Source: CAWFXC01 sp963819735 (GTDB lineage: Bacteria; Actinomycetota; Acidimicrobiia; IMCC26256; DASPTH01). From it: a DNA stretch of 64,000 bases. A program made the position numbers and the translations under genes. The notes under the pieces are model-generated. The model had not been told where the DNA came from. It did no database searches and worked only from the letters and a program-made list of their open reading frames with translations. Below are positions 26,452 to 35,846 of this stretch, one piece after another (the first letter of the stretch is position 1; every line of letters begins with the position of its first letter). The DNA is taken from positions 248,001 through 312,000 of the forward strand of contig CAWFXC010000001.1 of NCBI GenBank assembly GCA_963819735.1, read 5' to 3'.

Positions 26452-28650
26452 TCAGCCGCCCTCGCGCCCGAGGAACACTGCACGCGCGAGGTCGTCGCGT
26501 TCGGCGAGCTCCGCGGCAGGACCCTCGAAGCGCACCTCCCCCTTCTCCAGGAACACGGCACGGTCGGAGACCGACAGCGCGACGTTCAGCGACTGCTCGA
26601 CGAGGATGATGGTCATCCCCTCGGCCTTGAGCCGCTCAATCACTCCCAGCAGCTCCTGCACCACCAGCGGCGCGAGTCCCAGCGAGAGCTCGTCGATGGC
26701 GAGCACCTCGGGGTCGTGGAGCAACGTCATCGCCAGGGCGAGCATCTGCTGCTGCCCACCCGACATCTGCGACGCCGCGGTCCGTCGTCGGTCGGCGAGC
26801 GCGGGGAACAGCTCATACGCACGATCGAGGCGACGCTGGAAGTCGGCGCCGTCGCCGCGGTACACGAACGCCGCCATCTCCAGGTTCTCGTGCACGGTCA
26901 TCGCCGGGAACACACCCTTGCCGCCGAGCAGGATGCGGATGCCGAGCTTCGCCCGCTGCTCGGGCGTCGTGTACGTGATGGTGCGGCCGTTGAGACGGAC
27001 GACGCCGCGCCCCGGAGTGCCGAGCCCGGCGATGGCGCGCAGGATCGTGGACTTCCCCGCGCCATTGGTGCCGAGCAACGCGAGCACCTCGCCCCGCTTG
27101 ACCTCGAACCCCACGTCGAACAGCACCTGGATGGGCCCGTACGAGAAGTCGATGTCGGCAACCTGCAGGGCGGGGATCTCCGTCGGCGATTCCTGCTGGC
27201 GGCGATGCTCGGCCATCTCCTCCCTGAGCTCGGCGACGACGAGCGAGAGGTCGTTGCGGATGAAGCTCGCGCCGCGAATGATGAGCAGCCCGCCGATGAT
27301 CGTCGACGGGATCACGATGACGAGGACCGCGGTGCGCGGTCCGAACTCGTCGGTGAGCAGGCCAGAGAGGAGCGCGCCCCCCGTCGCACCGATGAAGAAG
27401 ATGTAGATCGCCCCGAGCGCCGACCCCATGCCCCGCAGCCGGTACGGGGCCACCGATTGCAGGACCGGTCCGACCATCGTGAACGAGATCGAGAGCAGGA
27501 TCAGCTGCGGGATCCCCATGATCGTGAACGCGATCACGTTGGGCATGAAGAACTGGATCGGCGTGAGGACGGCGGCGGGGAGCAGCAGCCACCCGACGAA
27601 CCGGAGCGCGCGAGCCGGATCCCGGCGGTAGAGGTTGTCGTAGTACTTCCCGACGAAGGGCAGCACCAGCAGCACGCCGACGCCGCCGATGGTGCCGAGC
27701 ACCCCACGGTCGAAGGTGTCGGTGCCGTAGTGGTCCTGCATGTAAAGGTTGGTCAGCACCGGCACCGTGAAGAGACCGAAGCCGATGGCCGAGAACGCGA
27801 CGATGACGGTCTTGAGCGTCCGGATCTGCCAGAGGCGCGCGAACGCGGCCTCGATCGAGATCGGCGCCGGTTGCTCGTCCTCGATGACCTCGCCGAGCAC
27901 GTCCTGCTTCTCGAACTGACCGCGGGGCGGCTCCCGCAGCTTGAAGGCGAACACCGCCACCACCGCCACCGGGATCCCGAGGAGCAGGAACGGCCAGCGC
28001 CACCCGTCGTCACCGCCGACGCCCGCGGCGATGCCGGCGACGACCACCGGGCTCAGCACACCCACGAAGCGCGAGCCCATCGCCAGCCACGCGTTGATGC
28101 GCCCACGCGCGCTGATCGGATACGCGTCGCCGATCATCGACCCCTGGACCGGGATCGAGTTCGACTTCGCGATGCCGACACCGAGCCTCGCGAAGAAGAG
28201 CTGGAACGCGCTCGTCACCGCGCCGCACAGCGTGAGGAAGCCGGCGAACGCAAGGTTGGCCCAGCCGATGACCGGCGGGCGGCGGTAGCGGTCGGCCATC
28301 CACCCCATGGGGAGTGCGCCGAAGACGAGAAACGCGCCGGATGCGGCGGCGAGGAACACGATGGTGCCGTCGCTCACCCCGAACGCGTGGCGCAGGTCGG
28401 GCGCGAGCACCGACAGCGTCGCCGATTCGAGCTCCTCCAACGAGCGCAGGAGCAGGAGCACGACGAACGTGCTGACACCGCCGATGCGCACCGCCTGACC
28501 GAGCGAGACCTCTTCCTCCCCCACCCCCGGGAGGAGGTCCGTGGCGAAGAGCACCTCCTCCTGCGCGGCTGCCTGCTGCGCCTCGCGTTCGGCCTCGGCA
28601 TCGAGGACGGCAACCGCGAGTTGCGCAGCGTCGCCCGGCGTGGTTGTCAT
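26452..28650 (-). CDS. MFS transporter fused to a LivF-type ABC ATPase
   Basis: A 732-residue fusion. Residues 50-460 form a twelve-helix MFS permease (GALPMGWMADRYRRPPVIGW is the loop 2-3 motif). Residues 490-732 form a complete LivF ATPase: Walker A GTNGAGKST, signature QMSGGQQQMLALA, Walker B VLAIDELSLGLAP, VEQSLN. It is the only LivF in this importer operon, so the ATPase partner of LivHMG is physically tied to a second type of transporter. It lies 20 bp after the binding-protein gene and 2 bp before livH. Confidence 0.88.
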   Translation of the reverse strand: MTTTPGDAAQLAVAVLDAEAEREAQQAAAQEEVLFATDLLPGVGEEEVSLGQAVRIGGVSTFVVLLLLRSLEELESATLSVLAPDLRHAFGVSDGTIVFLAAASGAFLVFGALPMGWMADRYRRPPVIGWANLAFAGFLTLCGAVTSAFQLFFARLGVGIAKSNSIPVQGSMIGDAYPISARGRINAWLAMGSRFVGVLSPVVVAGIAAGVGGDDGWRWPFLLLGIPVAVVAVFAFKLREPPRGQFEKQDVLGEVIEDEQPAPISIEAAFARLWQIRTLKTVIVAFSAIGFGLFTVPVLTNLYMQDHYGTDTFDRGVLGTIGGVGVLLVLPFVGKYYDNLYRRDPARALRFVGWLLLPAAVLTPIQFFMPNVIAFTIMGIPQLILLSISFTMVGPVLQSVAPYRLRGMGSALGAIYIFFIGATGGALLSGLLTDEFGPRTAVLVIVIPSTIIGGLLIIRGASFIRNDLSLVVAELREEMAEHRRQQESPTEIPALQVADIDFSYGPIQVLFDVGFEVKRGEVLALLGTNGAGKSTILRAIAGLGTPGRGVVRLNGRTITYTTPEQRAKLGIRILLGGKGVFPAMTVHENLEMAAFVYRGDGADFQRRLDRAYELFPALADRRRTAASQMSGGQQQMLALAMTLLHDPEVLAIDELSLGLAPLVVQELLGVIERLKAEGMTIILVEQSLNVALSVSDRAVFLEKGEVRFEGPAAELAERDDLARAVFLGREGG

Positions 28651-28669
28651 CGCAACGCCCTCGTCGATC

Positions 28670-29881
28670 TCAGCCGATCTTCTTGTCGATCACCAGCTGC
28701 TTCGAGGTGGGGTCGTACTTGTACGTGTACAACGTCTGCTGCCATGTGTGCGTCTTCGGGTCGTACTTGATCGTCCCCAACCCGGGGACCGTGACCGAGC
28801 CGAGCTTCGCCGCAGCCTTCCCGAAGCCGGCAACGGTCAGGTCCTTGCCGGCCGCGCCCGCAAGCTGAGCGAAGAGGGAGATGTACTGGCACGCCGCCCG
28901 CGCCGACGCCTGATAGTCGGGCGTGCCCGGCTGCGGGCGCTCGACGATGGTGTCCCCGGTGGCCTTCTCGACCGTGCGGTAGCACGCCTGCAAGCTCGGG
29001 TCGTTGAAGTCGGCGGCGATGTCGGCCGTCGCCGAGTCCTTCCACAATGCCGGGTCGGTCGCCTTGTTGAGCGCGGCTCCCTGGAACGTCGAGAAGGGGG
29101 TGCCTACGAGCTTGGGCCGGTAGTCAGAGTTCTTGAGTGCGTTGCTGAAGGCGCTCGGCGTCGCACCGACAAGCAGGACGGTCTTGATCCCGTCGGACTG
29201 GAACCGCTGCGCGATCGTGCCCGCTTGCTGGGTGGCGGCGACGGTGTCGTTGAGCGGTGCGTCGATGATCGCCACCGTGTTCTTGATGCCGTTGCGCTTC
29301 AGCGCCGGGAGCACGGCCGCGTCGAGGAGGTTCTTCTCCTCGGAAGCTGCGGCGACGATGCCGATCTTGCCCTTGAGGTCACCGCTCTTCACGAGCGCGT
29401 CGACCGCTCGAGGGGTCACCTCCGGACCAGAATCGAGGGTCATCCAGGGCGCCTTCGCCTGCTTGAGGTACGTCGGGTCCATGGTGCCACCGAGGATCGG
29501 CGTGTCGTGTTGGGCCACGTAGCACAGCGGCGCGTCGAAATAGAAGAATCCGACCGTGGCGAAGACCTTCTCGTCCTCCGTCAGCTTCAGACACGCTTCC
29601 TGCGCGGGCGCGGTGCCGATCGGGTTGATCGGAGCGAAGACGGGCACGACCTTGCGGCCGTTGATGCCGCCCTTCTTGTTCAGCGCGTCGATGACCGCGT
29701 TGTACGTGGCCTTGTAGTCGCCGTGGCTGATGTCGGTGACGTTGCGGATCGCGTCGAGATCGACGTAGGCCACGCCGAGCTTGATCTCGTCCTTCGACAC
29801 ACCTGGTGCCGCCGCCCAGGCGACGCCGGCGATGCCGAGCACCGTCACGAGCACGACGAAGAGCGCCGCGAACTTCCGCAT
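28670..29881 (-). CDS. Liv-type ABC transporter substrate-binding protein
   Basis: A 403-residue type I periplasmic-binding-fold protein (Peripla_BP_6). A signal peptide (MRKFAALFVVLVTVLGIAGV, cleavage near AWA-AP) has no lipobox Cys. KDEIKLGVAYVDLDAIRN opens lobe 1 and VGFFYFDAPLCYVAQHDTPI follows. The length matches the family. It is the first gene of the importer operon (binding protein, MFS-LivF, LivHMG, PhyH) and is divergent from the rhamnosidase gene at 30092. The ligand is not predictable; the context suggests a glycoside or aglycone-derived acid. Confidence 0.88.
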   Translation of the reverse strand: MRKFAALFVVLVTVLGIAGVAWAAAPGVSKDEIKLGVAYVDLDAIRNVTDISHGDYKATYNAVIDALNKKGGINGRKVVPVFAPINPIGTAPAQEACLKLTEDEKVFATVGFFYFDAPLCYVAQHDTPILGGTMDPTYLKQAKAPWMTLDSGPEVTPRAVDALVKSGDLKGKIGIVAAASEEKNLLDAAVLPALKRNGIKNTVAIIDAPLNDTVAATQQAGTIAQRFQSDGIKTVLLVGATPSAFSNALKNSDYRPKLVGTPFSTFQGAALNKATDPALWKDSATADIAADFNDPSLQACYRTVEKATGDTIVERPQPGTPDYQASARAACQYISLFAQLAGAAGKDLTVAGFGKAAAKLGSVTVPGLGTIKYDPKTHTWQQTLYTYKYDPTSKQLVIDKKIG

Positions 29882-29972
29882 CTGGTTCCCCCCTGGTCGC
29901 CAGTTTCGCTTCTGAGCGAACTAACGGACTGTAGCGTGTCCGGAGCTTCGCTTCCGGTCGTGTTCGGAGTTG

Positions 29973-29995
29973 TGGTGTTGTCAGAGTCAACACCA
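29973..29995. promoter_or_regulatory. Inverted repeat between the importer operon and the GH78 gene
   Basis: TGGTGTTG and its exact complement CAACACCA are separated by 7 bp, midway in the 210-bp divergent promoter region. There is no T-run, so an operator is more likely than a terminator. Which regulator binds is unknown. Confidence 0.5.
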
Positions 29996-30055
29996 TTTCT
30001 CCCGTCTCGGCCAGAGGAGAACTCGTATTTTCCTCGGTCGAAGAGGTGCAAGGGG

Positions 30056-30091
30056 TGGTGTGCGAAGTTGTGAGATTCTAGGCTCGGGTCC
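30056..30091 (+). promoter_or_regulatory. Rhamnose-regulon promoter of the first GH78 gene
   Basis: TGGTGTGCGAAGTTGT at 30056-30071 is identical to the sequence ahead of the rhamnulose-phosphate aldolase gene. It is followed by a TAGGCT -10-like hexamer and, 20 bp after the motif, by the GTG start at 30092. The matching layout supports both start-codon choices and a common regulator. Confidence 0.65.
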
Positions 30092-32743
30092 GTGACCGCG
30101 CCCCGCACCATGCGCCTTTCCGTCGAGCACGACGCTCGGTCGGTGGTCGGAACTGCCACTCCCCGCCTCTCGTGGCAGACGGTCACGGACACGCCTGAGT
30201 GGCTGCAGTCGAAGTACGAGCTCCGGATCGCGCCCGTCGCCGGCGATTCCTCCTCGACCGGCTGGGTCGATTCCGGCGAGTCGGTGCTCGTTCCCTGGCC
30301 TGCGCCGCCACTCGAGTCGCGGGAGCGGCGCACGGTGCAAGTGCGCGTGCAGGGCGTCGATGGATCGATGTCCGAGTGGAGCGATCCCGTGGCCGTCGAA
30401 GCCGGCTTACTCGACGAGACCGATTGGCAGGCCACGTTCGTCGGCCCGTCGTGGGACGAAGATCCCGAGTCACCGCAGCCGTGTGCGTACCTCCGGCGCG
30501 CCTTCAAGATCACCGAACCGGTCACACGTGCGCGTCTCTTTGCCAGCGCGCTCGGCGTGTACGAGCTCGAGCTCAACGGCCAGCGGGTCGGCGACCAGGT
30601 GCTCGCTCCCGGCTGGACGAGCTACCACCACCATCTCCGGTACGACGCGTTCGACGTCACCGCCGTGCTGCGCGAGGGCGCGAACGCCGTCGGCGGGATC
30701 GTCGGCGACGGCTGGTTTCGTGGCGCGCTCGTCGAGAACATGCGCCGGAACCGCTACGGCACGCGGACCGCGCTGATCTGCCAACTCGAGGTCGAGCATC
30801 CGGACGGCTCGACGACCGTGATCGTCACCGACGACGCGTGGCGGGCGACGACGGGACCGATCCGCAGTTCCGGGCTATATGAAGGTGAGACCTACGACGC
30901 CCGCGCGGAGCTGCTCGGTTGGTCGGAGCCTGGTTTCGTCGACGACGACTGGCGTCCGGTGGTGACCGTCGAACACGACCTCGCCACCCTGCGCGCTCCG
31001 ATCGCTCCGCCGATCCGGGTCACGCAGCGGATCTCGCCGGTCGAGATCCTCGTCTCGCCGAGCGGGAAGACGATCGTCGACTTCGGTCAGAATCTCGTCG
31101 GCGTGGTGGAGTTCATGGTGGCAGGCACGGCCGGCACCGAGATCACGGTCCGCCACGCCGAGGTGCTCGAGGACGGCGAGCTCTGCACCGAACCCCTGCG
31201 AGCGGCCGAGGCGACTGACCGCTACACCCTCCGCGGAGGTGGTGGTGAGACGTGGCATCCGCGCTTCACGTTCCATGGCTTCCGCTATGCGGAAGTCACC
31301 GGATGGCCGGGCGAGCTCGACCCCGCCGAGATCACCGCGCTGGTGCTGCACTCCGACATGCGCCGCACCGGCTGGTTCGAGTGCTCCGACGAGCGCGTGA
31401 ACCGGTTGCACGAGAACGTGGTCTGGGGCATGCGGGGCAACTTCGTCGGAATCCCGACCGACTGCCCCCAACGCGACGAACGACTCGGGTGGACCGGCGA
31501 CATCGGTGTGTTCGCCCCCACGGCCACCTACCTCTACGACTGCGCCGGCGTCCTCGAATCGTGGCTGCACGATCTCGCCGCAGAACAGCACGACGACGGC
31601 ACCGTCCCGTGGGTGATCCCCGACTCGCTCGAATGGTTGCTCCCCGCGGCAGTGTGGGGCGACGCCGCCGTCACCGTGCCGTCGACCATGCACGAACGGT
31701 ACGGCGACGCAGACATCCTTCGGACCCAGTACGCGAGCATGCGCGCGTGGGTCGAGCTCGAGCTGCAGCTCGCGGGCGACGATCTCCTCTGGACGGGCGG
31801 CTTCCAGTTCGCCGACTGGCTCGATCCGACCGCACGGAGCGGCGATGCGTTCGATCAACGGACAGATCCCGATCTGCTGGCCACCGCCGCGATGATCCAC
31901 TCCCTGGACCTGGTCGCGGCCGCGGCAGCACTGCTCGACGAGCGTGACGATCACGTCCGCTATGTAGAGATGGCCGGTCGCGCACGCTTCGCGTTCGCGA
32001 GCGAGTACGTCACGCCGAGCGGACGTGTCGTGTCCGATGCGCAGACGGCATATTCCCTCGCCATCGCGTACGACCTCGTGGGTGACGACGATCAGCTCGC
32101 CCACGCGGGTGCGCGCCTGTCGCAGTTGGCGATCGCCGGCGGGCTCACGATCGCCACCGGCTTCGTGGGCACTCCACTCGTGTGCGACGCGCTGACGGTC
32201 ACCGACCACGTCGACACCGCGTACGGGCTGCTGCTCCAAGAGCAGTGCCCCTCGTGGCTGTATCCGGTGCTGCACGGCGCGACGACGATCTGGGAACGCT
32301 GGGACGCCATCACTCCCGAAGGGCGCGTCAACCAGGACGGCATCGCGATGATCTCGTTCAACCACTATGCGCTGGGCGCGGTCGCCGACTGGTTGCACCG
32401 GGTCGTCGGGGGGCTCGCGCCGACTTCCCCGGGATGGCGGGAGCTCCGCATCGCGCCGGTTCCGGGGGGTGGTCTCACACGCGCGTGCAGCCGCCTCGAT
32501 GCGCCGTATGGCGTCGCGTCGTCATCGTGGGAGCTGGGCGACGGCACCGTCACCGTCGACGCGATCGTCCCACCGAACACCACCGCACGCGTCTGGCTCC
32601 CCGGTGCAACCGAGGAGCGCCTGGTCGGCTCCGGCACACACAGCTGGACCGTGTCCTACGAGCCGACCAGCGCGCCCGAACCCGGCATGTCGTGGGGCGA
32701 CGCGGCACGCGACCACGACGCGGAGCGTGACGTGCCGTCGTGA
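30092..32743 (+). CDS. Alpha-L-rhamnosidase (GH78), first copy
   Basis: An 883-residue GH78 enzyme removing terminal alpha-L-rhamnose from glycosides. An N-terminal fibronectin-like domain, the Bac_rhamnosid_N lectin-like domain (about 130-300) and the (alpha/alpha)6 barrel (about 410-770) are in the usual order. The acid motif IPTDCPQRDERLGWTGD is near residue 455 and LHGATTIWERWD near 730. No signal peptide, so it is probably intracellular and acts on imported rhamnosides. The GTG start is supported by the promoter layout. Its stop overlaps the next gene (GTGA). The liberated rhamnose would feed the RhaI/RhaB pathway. Confidence 0.92.
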   Translation: MTAPRTMRLSVEHDARSVVGTATPRLSWQTVTDTPEWLQSKYELRIAPVAGDSSSTGWVDSGESVLVPWPAPPLESRERRTVQVRVQGVDGSMSEWSDPVAVEAGLLDETDWQATFVGPSWDEDPESPQPCAYLRRAFKITEPVTRARLFASALGVYELELNGQRVGDQVLAPGWTSYHHHLRYDAFDVTAVLREGANAVGGIVGDGWFRGALVENMRRNRYGTRTALICQLEVEHPDGSTTVIVTDDAWRATTGPIRSSGLYEGETYDARAELLGWSEPGFVDDDWRPVVTVEHDLATLRAPIAPPIRVTQRISPVEILVSPSGKTIVDFGQNLVGVVEFMVAGTAGTEITVRHAEVLEDGELCTEPLRAAEATDRYTLRGGGGETWHPRFTFHGFRYAEVTGWPGELDPAEITALVLHSDMRRTGWFECSDERVNRLHENVVWGMRGNFVGIPTDCPQRDERLGWTGDIGVFAPTATYLYDCAGVLESWLHDLAAEQHDDGTVPWVIPDSLEWLLPAAVWGDAAVTVPSTMHERYGDADILRTQYASMRAWVELELQLAGDDLLWTGGFQFADWLDPTARSGDAFDQRTDPDLLATAAMIHSLDLVAAAAALLDERDDHVRYVEMAGRARFAFASEYVTPSGRVVSDAQTAYSLAIAYDLVGDDDQLAHAGARLSQLAIAGGLTIATGFVGTPLVCDALTVTDHVDTAYGLLLQEQCPSWLYPVLHGATTIWERWDAITPEGRVNQDGIAMISFNHYALGAVADWLHRVVGGLAPTSPGWRELRIAPVPGGGLTRACSRLDAPYGVASSSWELGDGTVTVDAIVPPNTTARVWLPGATEERLVGSGTHSWTVSYEPTSAPEPGMSWGDAARDHDAERDVPS

Positions 32744-33803
32744 ACGACGCCATCCACCCCGGCGAGCGGTGGCTCGACACCGCCGGCAACCGCATCCAAG
32801 CTCATGGCGGGTCGATGCACCATGAACACGGCACGTTCTACTGGTACGGCGAGAACAAGGAACACACCACGCCGGGCAGTGGAGTCTGGCACTGGGGTGT
32901 GCGGTGCTACTCGTCCACGGACCTCTACAACTGGAACGACGACGGTCTGATCATCCCGCCCGATCTCGACGATCCGTCATCGCCCTTGTATCCGGCGCAG
33001 AAGATGGACCGCCCGCACATCGTCTACAACGCGACGACGGAGACCTACGTCTGCTGGCTCAAGGTCATGGGCGACGGCGACACGCAGTCGGTGACGATTC
33101 TGACCGCACCGGCGTTGCACGGGCCGTACACCGTCGTGCGGCGCTGGTATCACCCGCTCGGGATGAACGCCGGCGACTTCGACATCGCCGTCGACGAGCA
33201 CGATGGACGCGCCTACTACTACTTCGAACGCGTCCATTCCGAGGTCGTCTGCGCCGACCTCACCGACGACTACACCGATGTCACCGGCACGTTCACCACC
33301 CACTTCCCTCATCCGCAGCCGCCGTATGTGCGCGAGGCACCAGCGCACTTCACCCGCAACGGCCTGCACCACTTGATCACGTCAGGCACGACCGGCTACT
33401 TCCCCAACCCGTCCGAGATCGCCGTGGCGACGCACTTCCTGGACCGTGGACCGTGCTCGGCAACCCGCACCCGCTCGACCCTTCGCGCACGTCGTTCCGA
33501 TCCCAGATCAGCTGCGTCTTCGAACATCCCGAAGTGGCCGACCTGTTCGTCGCAATGGCCGACCGCTGGCTCCCGGACGTCCCCGCCGAGCAGTCGAACG
33601 TGACCGAGGTCTTCGCGCGGCTCTACGGTGGTGAGCCGCTCGAGAGCATCGTGGGTCACGATCCCCCGCCGCTGAGCGACCCGGACACGTCGCTCGCCGA
33701 CCACGTCTGGCTCCCGTTGCGCTTCGACGGTGACATGATCGTGATCGACTGGCTCGACGAGTGGCGCGTCGAGAGCTACGAGCAGGGCCGCTCGCCCGGC
33801 TGA
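32740..33803 (+). pseudogene. GH43-like glycoside hydrolase, single frameshift
   Basis: A five-bladed-propeller glycosidase of about 354 residues. GSMHHEHGTFYWYGENKEHT at the start, KMDRPHIVYNATTETYVCWL in the middle and NAGDFDIAVDEHDGRAYYYF are typical of GH43-related proteins. After NPSEIAVATHFL the frame changes near 33440 to GPWTVLGNPHPLDPSRTSFR, and the remaining homology (CVFEHPEVADLFVAMADRWL) follows in that frame to 33803. One missing base (CTC GGA read as CTGGA) would explain it. It overlaps the GH78 stop and the convergent TetR gene. The activity on a side-chain sugar is undetermined. Confidence 0.75.
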
Positions 33804-34387
33804 GAGCCCGCTGTTCGCCGGCGCTCGAGCTGGTCCACCAGCAGTGCCATCGCCTCGACCGCTTCCTGGTGCGCCGTGTCGAACCCACGCACCTCGTCCT
33901 GCACCACGACGAGGGCGAGGCCCTGCACCGCGGCGGCGACCAGCGCGGGCGGGAACGCCTGCGCGTCGATGCCGTACTCGGCGAGGACCGGCCCGAGCAT
34001 GGCGATCTGCATCTCACTGACATCGTGCGCCAGCTTGGCCACTTCCGCCTGGAGCGCGGCACGATGGTTCGCGGCGGCAGTCAACTCGACGAGCAGTGCA
34101 GTGCCGCGCGAATCGGAGACGATCTCCCACCAGGCGCGGAGCGGTTCCTCAGACGTCAGCGCCTCCTGCAGGCGTTCGACGTTACGCTCGGCGCGCCGCC
34201 GGAACACTTCGACGAAGAGGTCGTCGAGCGTCCCGAAGTGGTAGTGCAGCTTGAGACCGGCCTCGGCCTCCACCCGTCGGGATGTCACGGCGGCGTACCC
34301 GTCACGCAGCATGATCCGTTCCGCGGCGTCGAGGATGCGCGTGCGTTTCTCCGCGGTGGCGGCTCGGGGTTGCCGCGGCTCGGTCAT
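33776..34387 (-). CDS. TetR regulator divergent from the first P450
   Basis: A 203-residue TetR-family repressor. The HTH is YAAVTSRRVEAEAGLKLHYH, followed by FGTLDDLFVEVFRRRAER; the C-terminal ligand domain contains TAAANHRAALQAEV. ATG 34387 is preferred over GTG 34408. It is divergent from the P450 gene, and the 24-bp palindrome 34445-34468 lies between them. It is therefore my best candidate for the protein that binds the palindrome at all four sites. Its 3' end overlaps the GH43-like gene by 28 bp. Confidence 0.88.
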   Translation of the reverse strand: MTEPRQPRAATAEKRTRILDAAERIMLRDGYAAVTSRRVEAEAGLKLHYHFGTLDDLFVEVFRRRAERNVERLQEALTSEEPLRAWWEIVSDSRGTALLVELTAAANHRAALQAEVAKLAHDVSEMQIAMLGPVLAEYGIDAQAFPPALVAAAVQGLALVVVQDEVRGFDTAHQEAVEAMALLVDQLERRRTAGSQPGERPCS

Positions 34388-34444
34388 GCGTGGAGTTGTA
34401 GTACGCACGACGGGTCACTCTCGGGTTGACGCCGGACCTGTCGT

Positions 34445-34468
34445 AAGTTAGAACAAGTGCTCTAACTT
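34445..34468 (+). promoter_or_regulatory. TetR-type operator of the first P450 gene
   Basis: AAGTTAGAAC, AAGT, GCTCTAACTT: the best match to the four-site consensus. It ends 18 bp before the P450 ATG and would overlap the -10 (TAACTT), a repressor position. Its place between a TetR gene and its divergent neighbour is the classic autoregulatory layout. Confidence 0.78.
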
Positions 34469-34486
34469 TGCGAGGGAGAACGACGG

Positions 34487-35686
34487 ATGTCGATCGTGCA
34501 CGACACCGGGGTGTACTTCGACCCCTACGACGTCGGCATCAACGCCGACCCCTACTCCGCCTACACGCGCCTCCGGGTCGAGGCGCCGATCTACCACAAC
34601 GAGCGCTTCGACTTCTGGGCGCTGTCGCGCCATGCCGACGTCGAACGCGGCCTCGTGAACTGGCAGACGTTCACGAACACCCGCAGCGACATCCTCGACA
34701 TCATCCGCGCCGGTGTACAGCTCCCAGGCGGGGTGATCATGTTCGAAGACCCACCGCAGCACGGCATGCACCGAGGTCTCATGTCGCGCGTGTTCACGCC
34801 GCGGGCCATGGCCGAGCTCGAGGACCAGGTCCGCGAGTACTGCATCGGGATCCTCGACCCGCTCGTGGGTTCGGGCGGTTTCGACGTCATCACCGAGCTC
34901 GCATCGGTGATGCCCATGCGCGTCATCGGCATGCTGCTCGGCATTCCCGTGGACGATCAGATCGCAGTGCGCGAGAAGACCGACGCCGATCTGCGCACTC
35001 GGCGCGGCCAACCGATGAAGGTGCAGCAGGAGAAGGTGGCCAACGGCGACATGTTCGCCGAGTACATCGACTGGCGCGCCAACCACCCGTCCGAGGACCT
35101 GATGACTCGACTCCTCAACGCCGAGTTCGAAGATGAACACGGCGAGCGGCGCACCCTCACACGCGACGAGGTGCTCACGTACACGGCGGTCATCGCCGGC
35201 GCCGGCAACGAGACCACCGGACGGCTCATCGGCTGGCTCGCCAAGCTCCTCGCCGAGCATCCCGACCAGCGTCGCGACGTCCTCGCCGACCGCTCGCTCG
35301 TCCCCAAGGTGATCGAGGAGTCGCTGCGGTTCGAACCCACGGGTCACGCGACCGCGCGTGTCGTCACGCACGACGCCGAGTTCCACGGTACGACGGTTCC
35401 GGCGGGCAGCGCCATGCTGCTGCTGATCGGAAGCGCAAACCGCGATCCACAGCATTACGACGCGCCCGACGTGTTCGACATCCACCGCGAGGACACGTCA
35501 CACCTCACGTTCGGATGGGGAGTCCACCACTGCCTCGGCGCCGCACTCGCCCGGCTCGAAGGACGGGTCGCGCTCGACGAGTTCCTGAACCGCTTCCCCG
35601 AATGGGACGTCGACCCCGCCGGCATGGAGCTCGCGCCGACGTCGACTGTGCGCGGCTGGCAGCACATGCCGATCGTGCTCCCATGA
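34487..35686 (+). CDS. Cytochrome P450, first paralogue
   Basis: A 399-residue soluble class I P450. The I-helix motif AGAGNETTG is near residue 240, the ExxR motif in EESLRFEPTG near 280, and the haem loop FGWGVHHCLG places the Cys ligand at residue 349. The Shine-Dalgarno GAGGGAG precedes the ATG. It resembles the P450 at 55761 over its entire length, with the same number of residues. No ferredoxin or reductase gene is nearby, so electrons must come from elsewhere. Hydroxylation of a terpenoid-like aglycone is inferred from the clusters in which both copies lie. Confidence 0.92.
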   Translation: MSIVHDTGVYFDPYDVGINADPYSAYTRLRVEAPIYHNERFDFWALSRHADVERGLVNWQTFTNTRSDILDIIRAGVQLPGGVIMFEDPPQHGMHRGLMSRVFTPRAMAELEDQVREYCIGILDPLVGSGGFDVITELASVMPMRVIGMLLGIPVDDQIAVREKTDADLRTRRGQPMKVQQEKVANGDMFAEYIDWRANHPSEDLMTRLLNAEFEDEHGERRTLTRDEVLTYTAVIAGAGNETTGRLIGWLAKLLAEHPDQRRDVLADRSLVPKVIEESLRFEPTGHATARVVTHDAEFHGTTVPAGSAMLLLIGSANRDPQHYDAPDVFDIHREDTSHLTFGWGVHHCLGAALARLEGRVALDEFLNRFPEWDVDPAGMELAPTSTVRGWQHMPIVLP

Positions 35687-35799
35687 CGCGCGCGCCTTCC
35701 GAACCGATCCGTCCCGTTCGTGGCTTCGGCGCTCGGGAAGCCCAATTCCTGGAATCGGAACGCACCTGGGACTTCCGCAAGATGGGCTCACCTTCCTGA
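35683..35799 (+). CDS. Short hypothetical ORF coupled to the P450 gene
   Basis: A 38-codon frame whose ATG overlaps the P450 stop (ATGA): MTRAPSEPIRPVRGFGAREA onward. The sequence past the second P450 gene begins with a related Thr..Ser-Glu-Pro-Ile stretch, so the region was part of the duplication. It may be a real small protein or the first codons of a lost gene. I recognise no family. Confidence 0.3.
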   Translation: MTRAPSEPIRPVRGFGAREAQFLESERTWDFRKMGSPS

Positions 35800-35846
35800 C
35801 GAGGTGGGCCGGACCGGCTGAAGACAACGACAACGGGGGACGACAG

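Noticed and set aside
34448..34465. KstR-type cholesterol regulon box
   Set aside because: The KstR consensus has two bases between AAC and GTT; these palindromes have four, and the arms differ.
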